This document shows, piece by piece, positions 45,898 through 59,133 of a stretch of 64,000 nt of DNA (positions are counted from its first letter, which is position 1; every line of letters begins with the position of its first letter). The notes under the pieces were generated by a model. The model ran no database searches. It saw only the letters and a program-made list of their open reading frames with translations, and was not told the DNA's origin. The translations under genes and the position numbers were made by a program. This stretch comes from Hemicentrotus pulcherrimus (taxonomy: Eukaryota > Echinodermata > Echinoidea > Camarodonta > Strongylocentrotidae): assembly GCA_003118195.1 (NCBI GenBank), contig BEXV01000668.1, forward strand, positions 130,064 to 194,063, given 5' to 3'.

Positions 45898-48800
45898 ATG
45901 AGTGGTTTTGTTGGAGATTTAAATGAGAAGCAATCGAAAGCTTTGGATGAGGTAAGTGATCAGACGACAAATTGTCCATCTTTAGTCCCACATGGTATTA
46001 TTTGTGTAGAGCCTATCAACCACTCTCAATCCCATCCCATTTGATTCCGAACACTCGTACGCTCGCCTAGACAAAGGCCTATCGCTCATTTCCTGCCCCC
46101 CCCCCCTAAAACAAAATTAGTCTCAGAATATGACCTCGTAAGAAGATCTACATGTATCAACAAAAATAAGGATTGCTGCCTTAACTTGCATAGCGTAGAA
46201 TTCTAATCTTAATAGTCGGACCTACTGGTTAGTAGATCTACGTACCTTTTTTTCTTTTTCCCCCACTGCACTAGCACATATCATTCTTATGCGACCCTGT
46301 ATTCTCTTTGATATTTTACTCTCTTTATTTGGTTGATTAATAGACCTACTCCTAGGTCTAGTTGATTATGAATGATTTATGTGAACACAAAACAAACAAA
46401 CAAATATCCTGCAATTTTTGTGTCTTCATTAAAGCTACAATCTAGATTAGATGGAGTTGATCTTCCGGAACCAGCTGATGCTGACATTAATTCCTACCTC
46501 TTGAAATGGCTCAGGGGTAAGTCTTCGTAATCCCATTATTTAAAAACAAATACTTTCGTTCAATGATTTATGTTGCTAAATGTCAAAATGTACTTTTTTC
46601 TAATTCTATGTTGTTGTTTTTACATTGTTCTTCATTATTGAATTTTAGTCAGTTCATGCAAATGTGTTGTATTGGAGAAATTGCTGACAGAAGAAAGAAA
46701 GTGATTAATGTATTTTTGAGGCAAACATGCTGGAATATAGGTGTGGTGACAAATAACATTACCGGTATGTGGCAGTTAACAAGTACCCTATAATTGAGAT
46801 GAGCTGCTTATGAGCAGGAGATCTATTTTGTGCATTCTAGAAATTATATTAAAAATGATGGTAAAAAAAGCTTTGTTTCTAAAGGTAAACAATTTCTTTT
46901 TGTGACTCATTTCTCTACAGCTCGACAATTTAATGTTGATAAAGCAGAACATATGTTAAGAAATGTAAGTACCATATGTTAGTAGCCTTTAAAAGTTGAT
47001 ATTTTGATATGAACGTATAAAACACACATATTAGGGAAAACATAATTTATCTGCGAGATTAATGCATGGAGCGAAAACTTATGAATACAAGTTTGTTGAA
47101 TTAACAGATAGCGCATATATCATCTCTTTGTAAATACCATTCAGGAAGGTATATTGAAGCTGAGAATTGAAATTGAAATATAAGACAAATTACATGTGGC
47201 CATCCATCGATAATATCGTGCAAAAATTAATTCCATTTTTTTTTGGCATTGACCTTTTCAATTCGAATAAGTTGTACATAAGATTTTACTTCCAAATATA
47301 CTTCAACCATTGCTATCTGTTTGGTGTTTTTCTACACCTAAGCAGGTTGTATATGATTATTTCTAATCACATGAGTCGTGATCTTTTTCTTCTTTTTCTT
47401 GTCAGTTGTCACCCAGTTAGGTTTAAAGCTGACAATTGTTCACATTGTTTCTTTCTCTTTACTTTCAGCATTTATCATTCAGGGAAAAGTGGAACGTGCA
47501 ATCGCTGCTAGACAATTGGCATCCACCCGAGGTATACAACAAATCTTGTCTGCTATTTGTTTAAATTAGCTTTACTGTTAAACAAAGTTGATGACCTGCA
47601 AGCTCCAAACAGACAAAATGACAGGTCTAAACAAGAAAAAAGCACAAAATACAATTGTTTGAAATTTAAAATTGGAGATAATTAGAAAGGCAATCCATTG
47701 TAGCTTTGCCATCACAATTGTTTCACAAAAGATGACCTTTGTTTGAAACATTGAAAAAATTGTACAGTATTTGTTCAAATTTATAGCTAGATGTTACTAA
47801 TCAAGGGTGAAAATAGTGGACCAAATATAAACATAGCTCCATAAAAGTTTCATGGTTAGGTTAATTATTTAGTTTCAGGATTAAAATATGGATTAGATAA
47901 AGTGTTTGGTCCAAAATTGAAATGAATAATTTGAATCGCTAAGATAAACTGATGGTTATAAGCCATTGTCCCAGAGCAAGATAACAATTGCTTAAAAATT
48001 GAGATTTAATGAGCTATAGGCGTTGTGGCGTGTGCCTGTTATCCAGTTAAAAAGTGGAAGTTACAAACTGATTCCGCCGAGGATGCAGGTTCGAAACTGA
48101 GTCGCGTCTTTCGGATGGTGACGTTTGAAGGTCGGTCCACAGACGTAAATAATCATATCTGATTGATAAACGCTTTAAAAAAAGTAATACACACACACAC
48201 ACACACACACGCTAGCTATACAATATAGAAAAGTATTTATTGGGGAATATAATTTTATCGTTTATTACTGTCATTACCATTGCACAGGTGCTGGACAAGT
48301 ACATGGTCGGAGGCTTGTGTGGCTTTGACAAAGAAGGCTCACCTGTTTGGTACGAGCCGTTTGGTTACTTTGACCCGAGGGGTGTTGTGCTGTCGAGTAC
48401 GGGAAATGACCTGAAGAAAATGAAGATCCAGATATGTGAAGAAATCCTTGCTCAGCTCAGGTCGCAGACAAAGAAGGTGAGAGATCATGAGTTTGCAAAT
48501 CCCAAAAGGAGCAACAGATATCTTGCAAATGATACACAAACTCTAAAACCAGGGGGGTGTTTAACAAAGATCCTAAGTTATCTCTAAGTCAGATTTAACA
48601 ATTATGGAAAGCCGTTAGCATCATTGAAAATATTTTGTAAAAATAATTTTAAAAGGCATTAAATGTTGAATCCAATCAATCTTTTTTTCTATTATCTTGG
48701 GAGATTTCATGCTCTTGATGTGGAATTTATGAAAAATCTAAAATACTTCAATTTTGCTTTTGAATGTATTTCATTATAAGGCTACAAATGGCTCTCCATA

Positions 48801-49813
48801 ATATTTAAGTTCGACTTGGACTTAAATTCTACTTAAAATCTTTGTGAAACACCCCCCCTGAACTATTGCAATGTTGACATTTGTCAGCAATTTAGGTGGA
48901 CAGAAACTTCCCAAATTCAATCAAATTCACTGTTGTGTCAGTTTGTAATTCAGTCTTTTTGCAGCATGAAAGTTCAGCTAATCTTGACTACTCATGAACT
49001 TTGCAAAACATTACAGGCACCTGTAAATTCTGGTTGCACAGTAAAGGCCTTTTCAGATACCGGTAAGCTGCAGTTAAACCACCGCAATTAACATAAAAAT
49101 ACACTTTTTTGGGGAGGGAGGTATAAATGGATGGAAATTAGTGACGCAACAAAGGTCGTACACATATTCACTGAACTCTGTGTCATAAGACACAGAATTG
49201 TGAAGCGAATTACACTTTACGTCGTAAACAAAATTAGCAGTTTTCCCCGCTTCATATCTGATCGAGACCTAACTGGCATTATATCAAGATTTCTCAAGGT
49301 ATTAACAAAATTTGTGAGTTGCAGGCTGTGGAATGGTCATTTTCTTAGAATGAATTTCTTGATCTATAAACATTGCCTCTCAGATTCATGGTTTTCATCT
49401 ATATAACATGCATGTAGATGTTCTGAATCATTTATTTAATTGTTGATCTGTTTCATATAGCAACATAATGTATACTTAGTTGTGATGCAGTAATTCTAAT
49501 TGATTTTTTTAACGTGTTGATAAATACTCCTTCTATAGCTAGGGAAGAGGATAGACAGGATGGTGATTGTGTTTGACTTGGAGAAAGCGGGTCTCTCTCA
49601 CGTCTGGAAGCCGTTCATTGATCGATACAACCTCATCCTCCAAATATTCGAAGCCCACTACCCAGAAATGCTCAAAAAGTGCTTTGTTATTAATGGTAAG
49701 TTATATTGCTACTATCAGAATTTATTGGTATTTTTATATATTGTGTGGAAAATTATAAGAATCTATTGCTGATATTACATTTTAGTTTTTTATTTTCTAG
49801 CTAACAAAAAGGA

Positions 49814-49849
<36 letters not shown>

Positions 49850-52800
49850 GTGCAAAAAGACAAGTATTATGGTTAAAATTGCAGGAGTAGGCATTTAATG
49901 TGAACTTAGTGTTGCTCATGGAGTATCTTGTATATCATTACATCAAATTCTCTAAAGATGTACCGGTACTATAAGTGCTGACACATATACAATGAATAGC
50001 TTTTTTTCTAAATAGGAAAGATGACAGGTTAGAAACTAATAAAAACCAGAAACTCACATCCATGAAAAGGTCATGAATTTTTGATGTGGAAACTTTTTGC
50101 AGTCAGTAATAAGTGACTCACTGTTGAATACTTGCAATTCACAAAGTTTCTTGCCACAAAAATGGTTGTATATTATAATTATACATGTATAATCTAATGA
50201 AGTTTCTGGTTTTACAAGCATATATTGAAGAAATGTTTTTATCTTTGTCTCTATTATTATGTGCATATACATCTAGCTCCAGCTTTCTTCACGATTGGTT
50301 TCAACTTGATCAAGAAATTCCTGAGTGAGGCTACCAAGAATAAAGTCGTTGTTCTTGGAGGTAAGATACATCAACAAACATTTATAGATGGGTCCAATTA
50401 TAGTAGTGGTAGTGGTAGTGCTAATGAGAGTGGTAGTAGTAGTTATAGTAGGAGTAGGGATGATGGTGGTGGTTGCTATTCATAAGGACCGCTATTTATC
50501 ATGTGTATCTTCCTATACTTGACGGACAGTTTTTCATAGAACGTAAAAGGGGTTACTATTCATAAAGTCACAAGGACCATTCTTCATAAGGGCCGCTATT
50601 CATAAACATGAAGAAGGGGCACTTTTTATAAGTTTAATGAGGGTTGCTATTCCTAATGCAAATAGCGACCCTCTTCTTCGCTTATGAGTGGTCCTTGTGA
50701 ATAATGACCCTTATGGCCAATGACCCTTTTCTCAAATTATGAATAGCGGTCCTTATGAATTGTGGTCCTTATGAATTGCGGTCCTTATGAATAGTGGTAC
50801 TTATGGTGAGCAGACCCCGGTGGTGGTCAAATGAATAGATTTTTAAAGAATATGAATTATGATCATGTGGCTGGTAATGTGGTCAGGGGTTGGTGAAGAG
50901 TTGCTGAAAAATAATTTCTTCTTTACCAGTTTGTGTTGAATTAATACATCTAATGGACCTAATGACTGAATAAACAGAGAAGAAATCAAATGTTAATTTC
51001 GTTGGGGTAAATATATAATAGTATTGTTCTAAGAATGTGAAAATAGAATTGATGAAAATATTTTTACTGCCTCCATAATTTACCCAGGAGAGGTAGACTT
51101 GCTTTGTACAGTATGCAAAACCACAGTTATCACAAAGAACTAAGATGATGACGTAAATACTTATAAGAGCATAGTATGCTTAATATAGTCATTAGTGTTA
51201 TCATGTTTGTACACATCCTGAATGTAGTGTAACCGGTTTTTACTCTGACCTCTGGAAGGTTTATTAAAGCCTTGATTTCATTTGATTTTCTTCTGCATTC
51301 ATATAAGCATACAGTTTTCGATAACAATAAAAATATAAAGTACAATAAGTATTTTTCTGTCAATGACACACAATGCAAAAAAATGCCTCTCCCCCCCCCC
51401 CCCNCCCCCCCCCCCAACCACCCTTGCAAAATGACATTATTTAAGCATGGTGCGTTTCACAACACAGAAAAGTGCATATTCTAAGCTAGGGAGCTGTTGT
51501 TGCATGCAGCTACGTTACTTGTCTTCAGTGCTCCCAACAACAAAATAATTGCATGTTCATACATTTAATGTGTACGAAGATTGAGATTGTGATTTTGGGA
51601 TAGTATTGCTTTGATAACTACAGGTAAAAATGTAATTCTACATCAAATTCATTTTTTTTTTGGAGGCAGTTTTAGCAATTTTGCAGAGGCAAGTTGGCAA
51701 CTTTACTCATGTAATATCAATTTGTAAGTAAAGATTGTTAGTGCTATTTGTAAATGTGATGTCAAATTTCTATGAGACAAGTGCCCCTTTAATATCACGA
51801 GAATCATTTGTTGAATGATTAATTGTCTGCATGCCATACTACTATCAAGTATTTGTTTAGCGATAGCTTGTTTGCAAAGCAATCAGAATAGACATGTTTC
51901 TTACTACGTCGTTTGCCTACATGTAGTGGATGTTTAAAAATACATGTACATGTAAGTGACCTATTTTACCCTGAATACTTGAAATAATTTTTGAAATGAA
52001 TATACCTGTAGTTCGTATATGAATAAACTAAAAGCAGACGTTTAAATGGGATACCTGTAAATGGATATAAAGGGTTTTCTGTTCACCTAAATTTACAATT
52101 TTTTCTCTCCAGGGAATTACCAGGATGTATTAAAAGAAGCGATAGGTGAAGACTTGCCAGCTCATTTTGGTGGTACAGTGTGTGACCCAGATGGTGACCC
52201 TCGCTGCGTGTCAAAGGTGAGAGGTCATACAGCTTACAAATCTTTTCACCCCTTTATGACTAATAGCTGGAGAACACTTAATTTCAAACCCAGGGGAAAT
52301 GTGTGTTTTAAGTTAGAAAAGTAACATTGTGTCCAATGGGTTAATCTTGAAACAATACTGTATCACTTTCATAGCCCAACATTGAGCATGTACATAGCCA
52401 CAATCAGAACTCAAAATCTTGGAAAATGACCTAGCTACAAACAATCTAACTATACATGACATGATTTATTGTTTTAGTATTAATTACAATTTTCCCCCAT
52501 ACACTCTTGTCAGTGAATTGTACAAAATACGGTTCTTTTGAGCCAGCAGGTCACTTCAGTGATTTAGAATGAATGTATATTTATATCATTATTTAATGAT
52601 GAAACCGATAATAATTGATAAGATGATGATGACGATGATGATGATAATATTGATTTGTGTTGCACACATTGCCATTGCTTCTCTATGCCTCTAAAAGTTG
52701 CATTTATTTCAATTTTTATGAAAAAGTGAGTGAATTTGTCAGTTTGATAATTTATTCACATTCTAGATCCGTTTTGGTGGAAAGGTGCCTGAATCATTCT

Positions 52801-54493
52801 ACCTGAAGGATGAATTCATGCATGAAGGCAGACTGACCGAGGTCAATATAGGTCATGGGTCAAACTTAGAGCTTACGTACGAAGTCAAGGAGGAAGGTCA
52901 TGTACTCAAGTAAGAACATATTCATCTACTCTTCTACAAGCTTTACATTCTCACTTCAAATGTTAATTAAATTTCTGAAAGATTTTAATCAGAAAATAAA
53001 CCATTTATCATTTAATGTGCAGTTTCATAAAGCTTACAACTATAACTAAACAGCATGAAAGAAAGCAGTATCATCTAGTCTATATCATGAATACCTGCAT
53101 CTCTGTGATGAAAATCATGTTTCAGTGCGTAAGTCATTGATGCTCTTTTTTTAAGGTACAGTTTTGTAGCTTATCTTTTGGTTACATGCTTGTGCATAAA
53201 TATTTTCTTAGTTGCATTTTTCAGTTATTTTAAGCTAAAATGATTAATTATTATAAAAGGGGTTTCTGTCTCCCGTCTTGCTTTTCTACATATCTATGAC
53301 AACTGCGTCTACAATACAGCATCAAGTTTCCATAGCTACTGGTTCATATTTGTATAACAATTAGTTATCCAAAGCAATAGTTTGCTCAATGCTTGCTGTT
53401 TCGGTTATACTGTTAATTTTAATATTCTATATATTAATAATGCATCATGGCATTTTATATAATGATGAAAATTCATTCCCATGTCCCTTTTAAATACTTG
53501 TATTTTTTGTTGGTGTAATTCCGTAGGTGGGAGTTTATGACAAGACACAACAACATTGGTTTTGGAGTGTTCTATAAGCCATCCCCGGATACCAAGAGAG
53601 ATCAGTGGGAGGAGGTGGTGGAGAGAACAAGATGCTCATGTCATCTTGTACCAGAGATTGGAGGATATTCTTGTGAGAAGCTGGGAACATGTAAGTATTC
53701 CTATTCAAATTAATCCTGACTGTACTTGTCTGTTTAAGCATACATGTACATGTGATGCTGCCTCTATAGGTTGCTTGCTCCATTTCTCTCTGTCTGTATC
53801 TCTTTGTTGTCTCTTCTTTTTCTTTGTCTCTCGGTTTGACTTTACTTCAGCTTTTGACACACCCTGCCCACCCCCCCCCCTCTCTGTTATCTATATGCAT
53901 GTCTGTATGTCTGTCTGTCTGTCTGTTTTTTTTTAATTGCCTGTATCTGCCTCTGTCTCTGTCTATGTCTCTCTCTATATATTTCCATGTAGCTATCCAT
54001 CTTCTCTCTTCTTATCTTTTTTTTCCCTTCTATATTTCTGTTTTTCTTTCTATCATTCTATCTTTCTATCTGTCTACATTTACATTTACATGTTTTTTCC
54101 CATCTTTCTTCCTACCAGATATTTGTCTTTTCTGTCTTTCAATTTATTTGCTATTGAAGTTCTTCTATTTGATAATTGTCTCACACTCATGTTTCATACA
54201 TGTATTTGATAAAATTTGTGTCAAAGACATTTTTATCTTCAATGATGAAACTTACCAGTTTGCATGAATATATGAATAAGTATGTCTAGGAAATACAGTT
54301 TCTATTAGTTGGACATCAAAGTATTTGAAACCATAATTGTCTTGTGAAGGTATCTTGTTTATGATCACACGTATTGGTTGTTTTGTTTATTTTTTCAGAT
54401 ATTGTCCAGTTTGACAATAGATTCAGCTGGATGAGAGGTAAGAAGGTTTTGTACCTTATCGAGCTACAGAAGGAAGAGGACCATGAAAGCTAG
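45898..54493 (+). CDS. SEC14L2: SEC14L2-like lipid-binding protein (CRAL-TRIO plus GOLD domains)
   Basis: Eleven exons join in frame, all with GT-AG sites: 45898-45951, 46435-46516, 46921-46964, 47469-47531, 48288-48476, 49539-49695, 50277-50360, 52113-52216, 52767-52909, 53527-53690 and 54399-54493. Together they give 1179 bases and 392 aa, close to the 403 aa of human SEC14L2. Residues 1-18 (MSGFVGDL...) match the family start. The CRAL-TRIO N-terminal helical domain spans about 13-80, the CRAL-TRIO lipid pocket about 82-250 (GGLCGFDKEGSPVWYE, IVFDLEKAGLSHVWKP, HYPEMLKKCFVINAPAFF), and the GOLD beta-sandwich about 275-385 (KWEFMTRHNNIGFGVFY, YIVQFDNRFSW). The family carries squalene, phosphoinositides and tocopherol between membranes and acts in the cytosol and at Golgi or endosomal membranes. 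The invertebrate gene is probably co-orthologous to vertebrate SEC14L2/3/4. Its final codons and stop codon are repeated in the 3' UTR. Confidence 0.95.
48012..48165 (+). mobile_element. tRNA-derived SINE in SEC14L2-like intron 4
   Basis: Contains 'ggcgttgtggcgtgtgcctg' (A-box region) and 'gatgcaggttcgaaactg' (B-box GGTTCGAAACT) 60-70 bases apart, then an unrelated body. It is followed by a (CA)n run at about 48189-48210 that may be its tail. Confidence 0.55.
49817..49846. repeat. (GA)n microsatellite in SEC14L2-like intron 6
   Basis: Pure GA run of about 30 bases, 120 bases after exon 6. Confidence 0.95.
50479..50762. mobile_element. Fold-back repeat element in SEC14L2-like intron 7
   Basis: The left part carries 'cataaggaccgctat' and the right part its reverse complement 'atagcggtccttatg' at about 50741-50756. 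The interior is filled with variants of the same phrase, first mostly in one orientation (50500-50660) and then in the other (50670-50815), so the whole can fold back. A GTA/GTG-rich tract (50398-50475) abuts it on the left. No protein is encoded. Confidence 0.6.
53760..54120. repeat. Pyrimidine-rich tract in SEC14L2-like intron 10
   Basis: CT, TCTG and TCTA units in series. They open a Leu/Ser-rich 147-codon frame that overlaps the intron and has no protein character. Confidence 0.8.
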
Positions 54494-55045
54494 AAGGTCT
54501 CAACTCCATCATTGCCAACATGGGATGGAAGTAGCACTCATGTACCTCAAATAGCACAAGGTACAAGATTCTGTTTAGAGCCGGATGAACATGAACTCAT
54601 GAATGCTAGAAGGCCTCTAGTCCATCATTACTATCTACAAGTAGAGCTAGAATATACATCTAGCAACGTAAAGATACACATTCTGCTGACAATCAGAAAG
54701 GCATTAGCCCATGAGAGCTAGAGGGTGTCACATCCATATATATGCCGGCATGTACCTCAAGCAATATACAGTACATGTACATGTAATTAGGATACAAGAT
54801 TCTGCTAAAAGCCAGAAAGGTAATAGCCAACGAGAGCTAGAGGCCCTCAAGTCCATCATTGCCATCTTGGGTTAGAAGTACCACTAGCATATAAATTTTA
54901 AGTACCGGTAACAACAAATACAAGATTCAGCTGAGAGTGAGAGCCACATGGGCATTAACTCTATTATTGCCAACGTATTAAGAAATACCAGCATGTACCT
55001 CAAGTAAAGATTAAAGATATTTTATGATGAGAGGTAGATGGGCAT
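54420..55045 (+). repeat. Tandem array derived from the SEC14L2-like last exon and stop codon
   Basis: The last exon (from 'gattcagctgg' through 'gaaagctagaagg' to 'ctccatcattgcc') recurs in diverged form downstream. GCTAGA occurs at 54489, 54605, 54718 and 54836, spacings of 116, 113 and 118 bases. Each occurrence is preceded by a 'gattctgct'-like segment and most are followed by 'catcattgcc' and 'atgtacctcaa'. One or two further decayed units follow to about 55045. The first unit contains the true stop codon; the later units lie in the 3' UTR. Confidence 0.75.
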
Positions 55046-57789
55046 TGACTTGCTTCCTTTCTTACAGATTAAATGCCCTTCTATCTTTCAATATAAAAAC
55101 TACATATACATGTATATGAAATACATGTGAAACATCTATTACATGTACATATTACCATTTCCCTTTTGGCACAAAACTGTTTGTTGTTGGTAGAAAGAGA
55201 AACTTACATTATTTTTGTAGGTACCGGTATGCATATGATAACACTTGTTATTGAAATACCTGTGTAATATACACTGCCAAATATATTCCAATTAAGATTT
55301 TTAGATAATTTATAGCCAAACACTCACAACTCTACATTTGGATACACGGTAAGCGCACTTTGGATATTGATTGGTTGTTGTTGAATACCAACAGAGAGAA
55401 GTCAATTTGAACACAGTATTTAGTAGCTTTGTAGCAAAACATTGCACATAAATACTGGTCTAGAACATAAATTGATGTTGATGTTTAAAAATCCTTTGTA
55501 AATTTTTAGCTGGATTACAGGCACTCCCCACAACGCCCCGTCAATATGATTTCAGTAAGGGTTTCTTCTTATCTCCTTTTATACACCAGATTGAGTTGGT
55601 AGAAAGGAAGACAGAAGTTGAAAGGCTTCTTATCTATTAGGACTTGGATACTTTCCAGGTAAACTCTTTACCAGAGATCTAGATGTTAACTAACCCCTTG
55701 TGTGTCAAGCCTGGGGGACGAATTTCCCCCAAGAATTTTCACGATGTGCAATAAAATTTGTTGTACCGTAGTCATGTGTGATATTTGATAATATCTCATA
55801 ATTTCTCATATTCTGTATAAAAATGTATTTGTCAACAAAATTTCTAGTTTTAGAAAGAAATGCAAACACAACCCAAATAATTCCTTATCTTTCATCAAAA
55901 TGTTGATAATTCTTTCCCAAATTCTGAAGGGAAATTTGTCACAAAGAAGTTTTGAGCTTATCTTCCAAAAAATGGTGCAAGACTTGTGACATACCTTTTC
56001 CATGCTCTTTTGTGAGACATCAACATACATGTATCGCTGTTCCTCATGTTACTTACAGACATGTGCTATAAGCTTTGAGTGACCAAATATTTTGTCCATA
56101 GTACCATACTTTCATTAAATATTGATGTGTACGTAATTGCTCAGTTTTTTTATGTGGATATAATCTTGCCCAATTTTAGTTTTTGATGCCTTTCCCAATG
56201 CTTATGGTTGTTTATGGTGCAAACATTCTTTATGTCATTATATATTGTGATATTGTATGCAAATATAAATAAAATCTATTCAATTATATTGTATTTTCAT
56301 AGCTAAAATCTCCCTCATATAATCACTTTTAATTCACATAAATACTACGAGAAAAAATGTGTATATCTTAAGTAAAATTTCTTTTCTAGACAATCGCATA
56401 GTATTTGTGTGTAAATTTCCATAAAATAATCATGTATATTTAAAAAAAGGACCAGGCTGTACTTTTTTTATTTTGTTGCATATTTCACAATTACACATAA
56501 CTTCTTTTAGGACCATATTTCCCTCTGTCATTTTACCACCCCCCCCCCCTTCCCTTCTTCACAAAACGTTGGATCTGCCATTGATTTACAGGGGATAGGG
56601 TGTCTGTTTTTTGTTCTTTCAGCTATTTGGGTTGTACGGTTGTGTTTATTCATACATTTTTCTAACTGTGGCCGTTTTAAATTGTGCTAAGTACTGTATT
56701 GTGAATTGAACTTGTACATGGAACTTGTAGCGTTAAAACTTAATGTACTGTCCCTACTTTAGAAACGCCCCTTTACCTCTCTGGATATTTTAAAATGTAT
56801 ACATGTATGTCTTTCTTCTGTTTAATATTCATATCAATGTAATATATCATTACCTATACAAGGTAATTTGACCTTGCAATTAAAGCACATATTTTGCCTG
56901 GTCTACAAACTAGCGGTTCCATGCGGGCAATGTTCCCTTATATTTTTACTCTTCCGAGTTTCACGATCAAATTTATTTATACAAATTGTCGTTGATAAAC
57001 TGAGCACGATACGGGTTGGCTGCAAAATTTAAGCAGACTATCGTGTGGCGCTGTAGCAGTGTGTTTTAACCATACAGTACCCTTTTGTGATTCCCAAAGG
57101 GATTAATAATAATTATGATATTGACTGGCTTACGTTTCAGGAGAATCAAGGATATATTGCCCATTCTGAAACCAAATTGACCTTGTTTTTGACTCAGGTC
57201 AATATGATTTCAGTAAGGGCAATATTTCCTGGTAAATATATAAATATCAAGACAATGATTACATGTATTTTGATAACATTTGCTGCAGCTATAATGAATA
57301 TTCCATATAAAGTGGTATATGAATTGTGCAATACACAAACTGTTACTTTTGAATGCGGAAAGAGGTTGTATCTCTGTCTGTGAAGAAATATATCTAACTT
57401 TTAATATTCAGGAAAGATTTGTGTATACTGGTAGTAGTATAGTTAGATAGGAACAATAATAACTTGTCTGTCAATAAATGTCTGGTTGTGTCCATTCAAT
57501 ATTAAAGAAAAATGTTTGAATTAAAAAAGAGTAATCATTTAGGAAAAAGAGGAAATAGGAACATAAATTGATATGGAATAGAAAAATTGTGGTAAAATTG
57601 AGTGAAGAAGAAAGAGGGAGGGAGGAAAGGAAGGAAGGGGGAGGAGAGAGAGAGAAAGAGGAGAGTGTGTGTGTTGGGGAGGGGGGACAAGATATTGAAA
57701 AATTGATCTCGTATGCTAGCTGCGATTCCCAATTAAATTTGATACATGCACTATTTTTCAGACCCCTTTGACCCTCCAGATCTTGTTAA
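54494..57789 (+). other. 3' UTR and downstream region of the SEC14L2-like gene
   Basis: Beyond the tandem array the sequence is AT-rich without credible frames. Candidate AATAAA signals lie at 55750 and 56268, so the 3' UTR may be 1.3-1.8 kb. A GA-rich tract occupies about 57600-57685. Confidence 0.5.
56268..56273 (+). promoter_or_regulatory. Candidate polyadenylation signal
   Basis: AATAAA in an AT-rich context about 1.8 kb after the SEC14L2-like stop codon. An alternative lies at 55750-55755. Transcript data would be needed to choose. Confidence 0.3.
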
Positions 57790-57969
57790 AGGCATCGTTT
57801 AACAATGTTGGCAAAAATTGCGCTTCAAAATGATCAGATAATCAGACAGACGATCGGCTTGTAAAAGTCATGGGGTTCCTGACTGACCTAATGGTTTATA
57901 CTTATCATTGCATCATGAGCTAAATCCAGGACTTTGTTTCAGAATCTGAGGCAATGTTACCGGATCCCT
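57790..57969. mobile_element. Short TTAA-flanked element, family B, copy 2 (deleted form)
   Basis: Flanked by TTAA at 57786-57789 and 57970-57973. It keeps both ends and the central block of the copy at 1918-2303 ('gcatcgtttaacaat', 'cgatcggcttgtaaaagtca', 'accggatcccttt') but lacks about 200 internal bases. The ends are imperfectly inverted (AGGCATC and AGGGATC). Confidence 0.65.
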
Positions 57970-58380
57970 TTAAACTTACAAAGCTGTGATACCTTGAACT
58001 CTGTTGACAAAGAAACACCTTAATTTCATCAGATAGTCTGAAACACATATACACAAGAAACATTGCTAATAAGCACTCTAACTTTTGATTTATTGTAGAT
58101 ATATATTTTTTCTGTCAAACAATAATATAAAGTACTTTAAACAGTTTGTACAAAAATTCTCCAGAATACACAAATATGATTTGGTCAGTAAATACAAATA
58201 TCACAGATACATTATGCTAAGAAGTACTACTATTCTGCAAGCACTTACATGTACAACAAAATATATTCTGTGAATACTCCTGTATGTTAAGTACATGTAC
58301 TTTATTTTTTCTTCTTCTTGTGGTGTTGCTACTTTTCCCAGCCCCTGCATGGCCAATCATTAATTTTACAGCCCCATCCT

Positions 58381-58533
58381 ACCATACACTAGCCTCTTGT
58401 CGATGCCCTCGCGCTGTTGGAGTCTCTAAATTCTGACTCACTTCGCTCGTCAGAATTTAGACTCGCTTCGCTCGTCGTCAGAATTTAGAGACTCCAACAG
58501 CGCGAGGGCATCGACAAGAGGCTAACCATACAC
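58381..58533. mobile_element. Fold-back DNA element with perfect 48-bp arms and 9-bp target duplication
   Basis: Arms 58390-58437 and 58477-58524 are exact reverse complements (48 of 48), beginning TAGCCTCTTGTCGATGCC, with a 39-base loop. The 9-base sequence ACCATACAC lies immediately outside both ends (58381-58389 and 58525-58533), as expected for a target-site duplication. The size (9 bp) and long inverted repeats match Mutator-like elements, so this is best read as a very young MULE-type MITE of 135 bases. The loop contains another copy of the inner arm sequence ('cagaatttaga') and two 'cttcgctcgt' phrases. Confidence 0.85.
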
Positions 58534-59133
58534 TTACTTACTTGTTGGACATATATCCACTACATTTTGCAAATCAGAAGATAATAACTTTCTATTCAAA
58601 TGCTAAAACTATCATCATTGAATTTACTTTTTTTTGAAATTTCAGTTATTAGAATGTGGCAGATATTCTGGGAAATGATCTTTGGATCTTCTGCAAAGAA
58701 TATATACATGTATGAACAAAAAATTGAAGAACTGTAAGAAAGAGGAAAGGTGAAAGAGAGAAAGAGGGAAAAGTAAGTACAATATATCATCAAGGTATAA
58801 AAAAATAATTTGAATTCATGAGTGACATACTTTCACAGAAATACATCATTGCAAAATTAATTAAACCTTACATATTTTCAAATTTCAGTTTGTATATTCT
58901 GTACTATTTGGTAACTCATGTCGTCTTAAGAAACATCTTATCCTCCTGACTATAGGTATCCATCACCTTTAAGATGTATGTGAACTTTGGCAAATCACTG
59001 TTTCAAATCTCCTCATGGTATTAAAAATACTACAAAAATTACAAAATCTTATTCATCAAGTCTGAATTAGCATCACTTACAAGACAGGCAAGCCTCACAT
59101 GATTCCCAGCGAGGCAGTAAGATCAAGAATTAA

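Noticed and set aside
53824..54267. 147-codon Ser/Leu-rich frame near the end of the SEC14L2-like gene
   Set aside because: It lies in intron 10, in CT-rich sequence, and is bypassed by the consistent exon 10 to exon 11 junction.
54512..54721. 69-codon frame after the SEC14L2-like stop codon
   Set aside because: It arises from the diverged tandem copies of the last exon in the 3' UTR and is out of the gene's splice frame.
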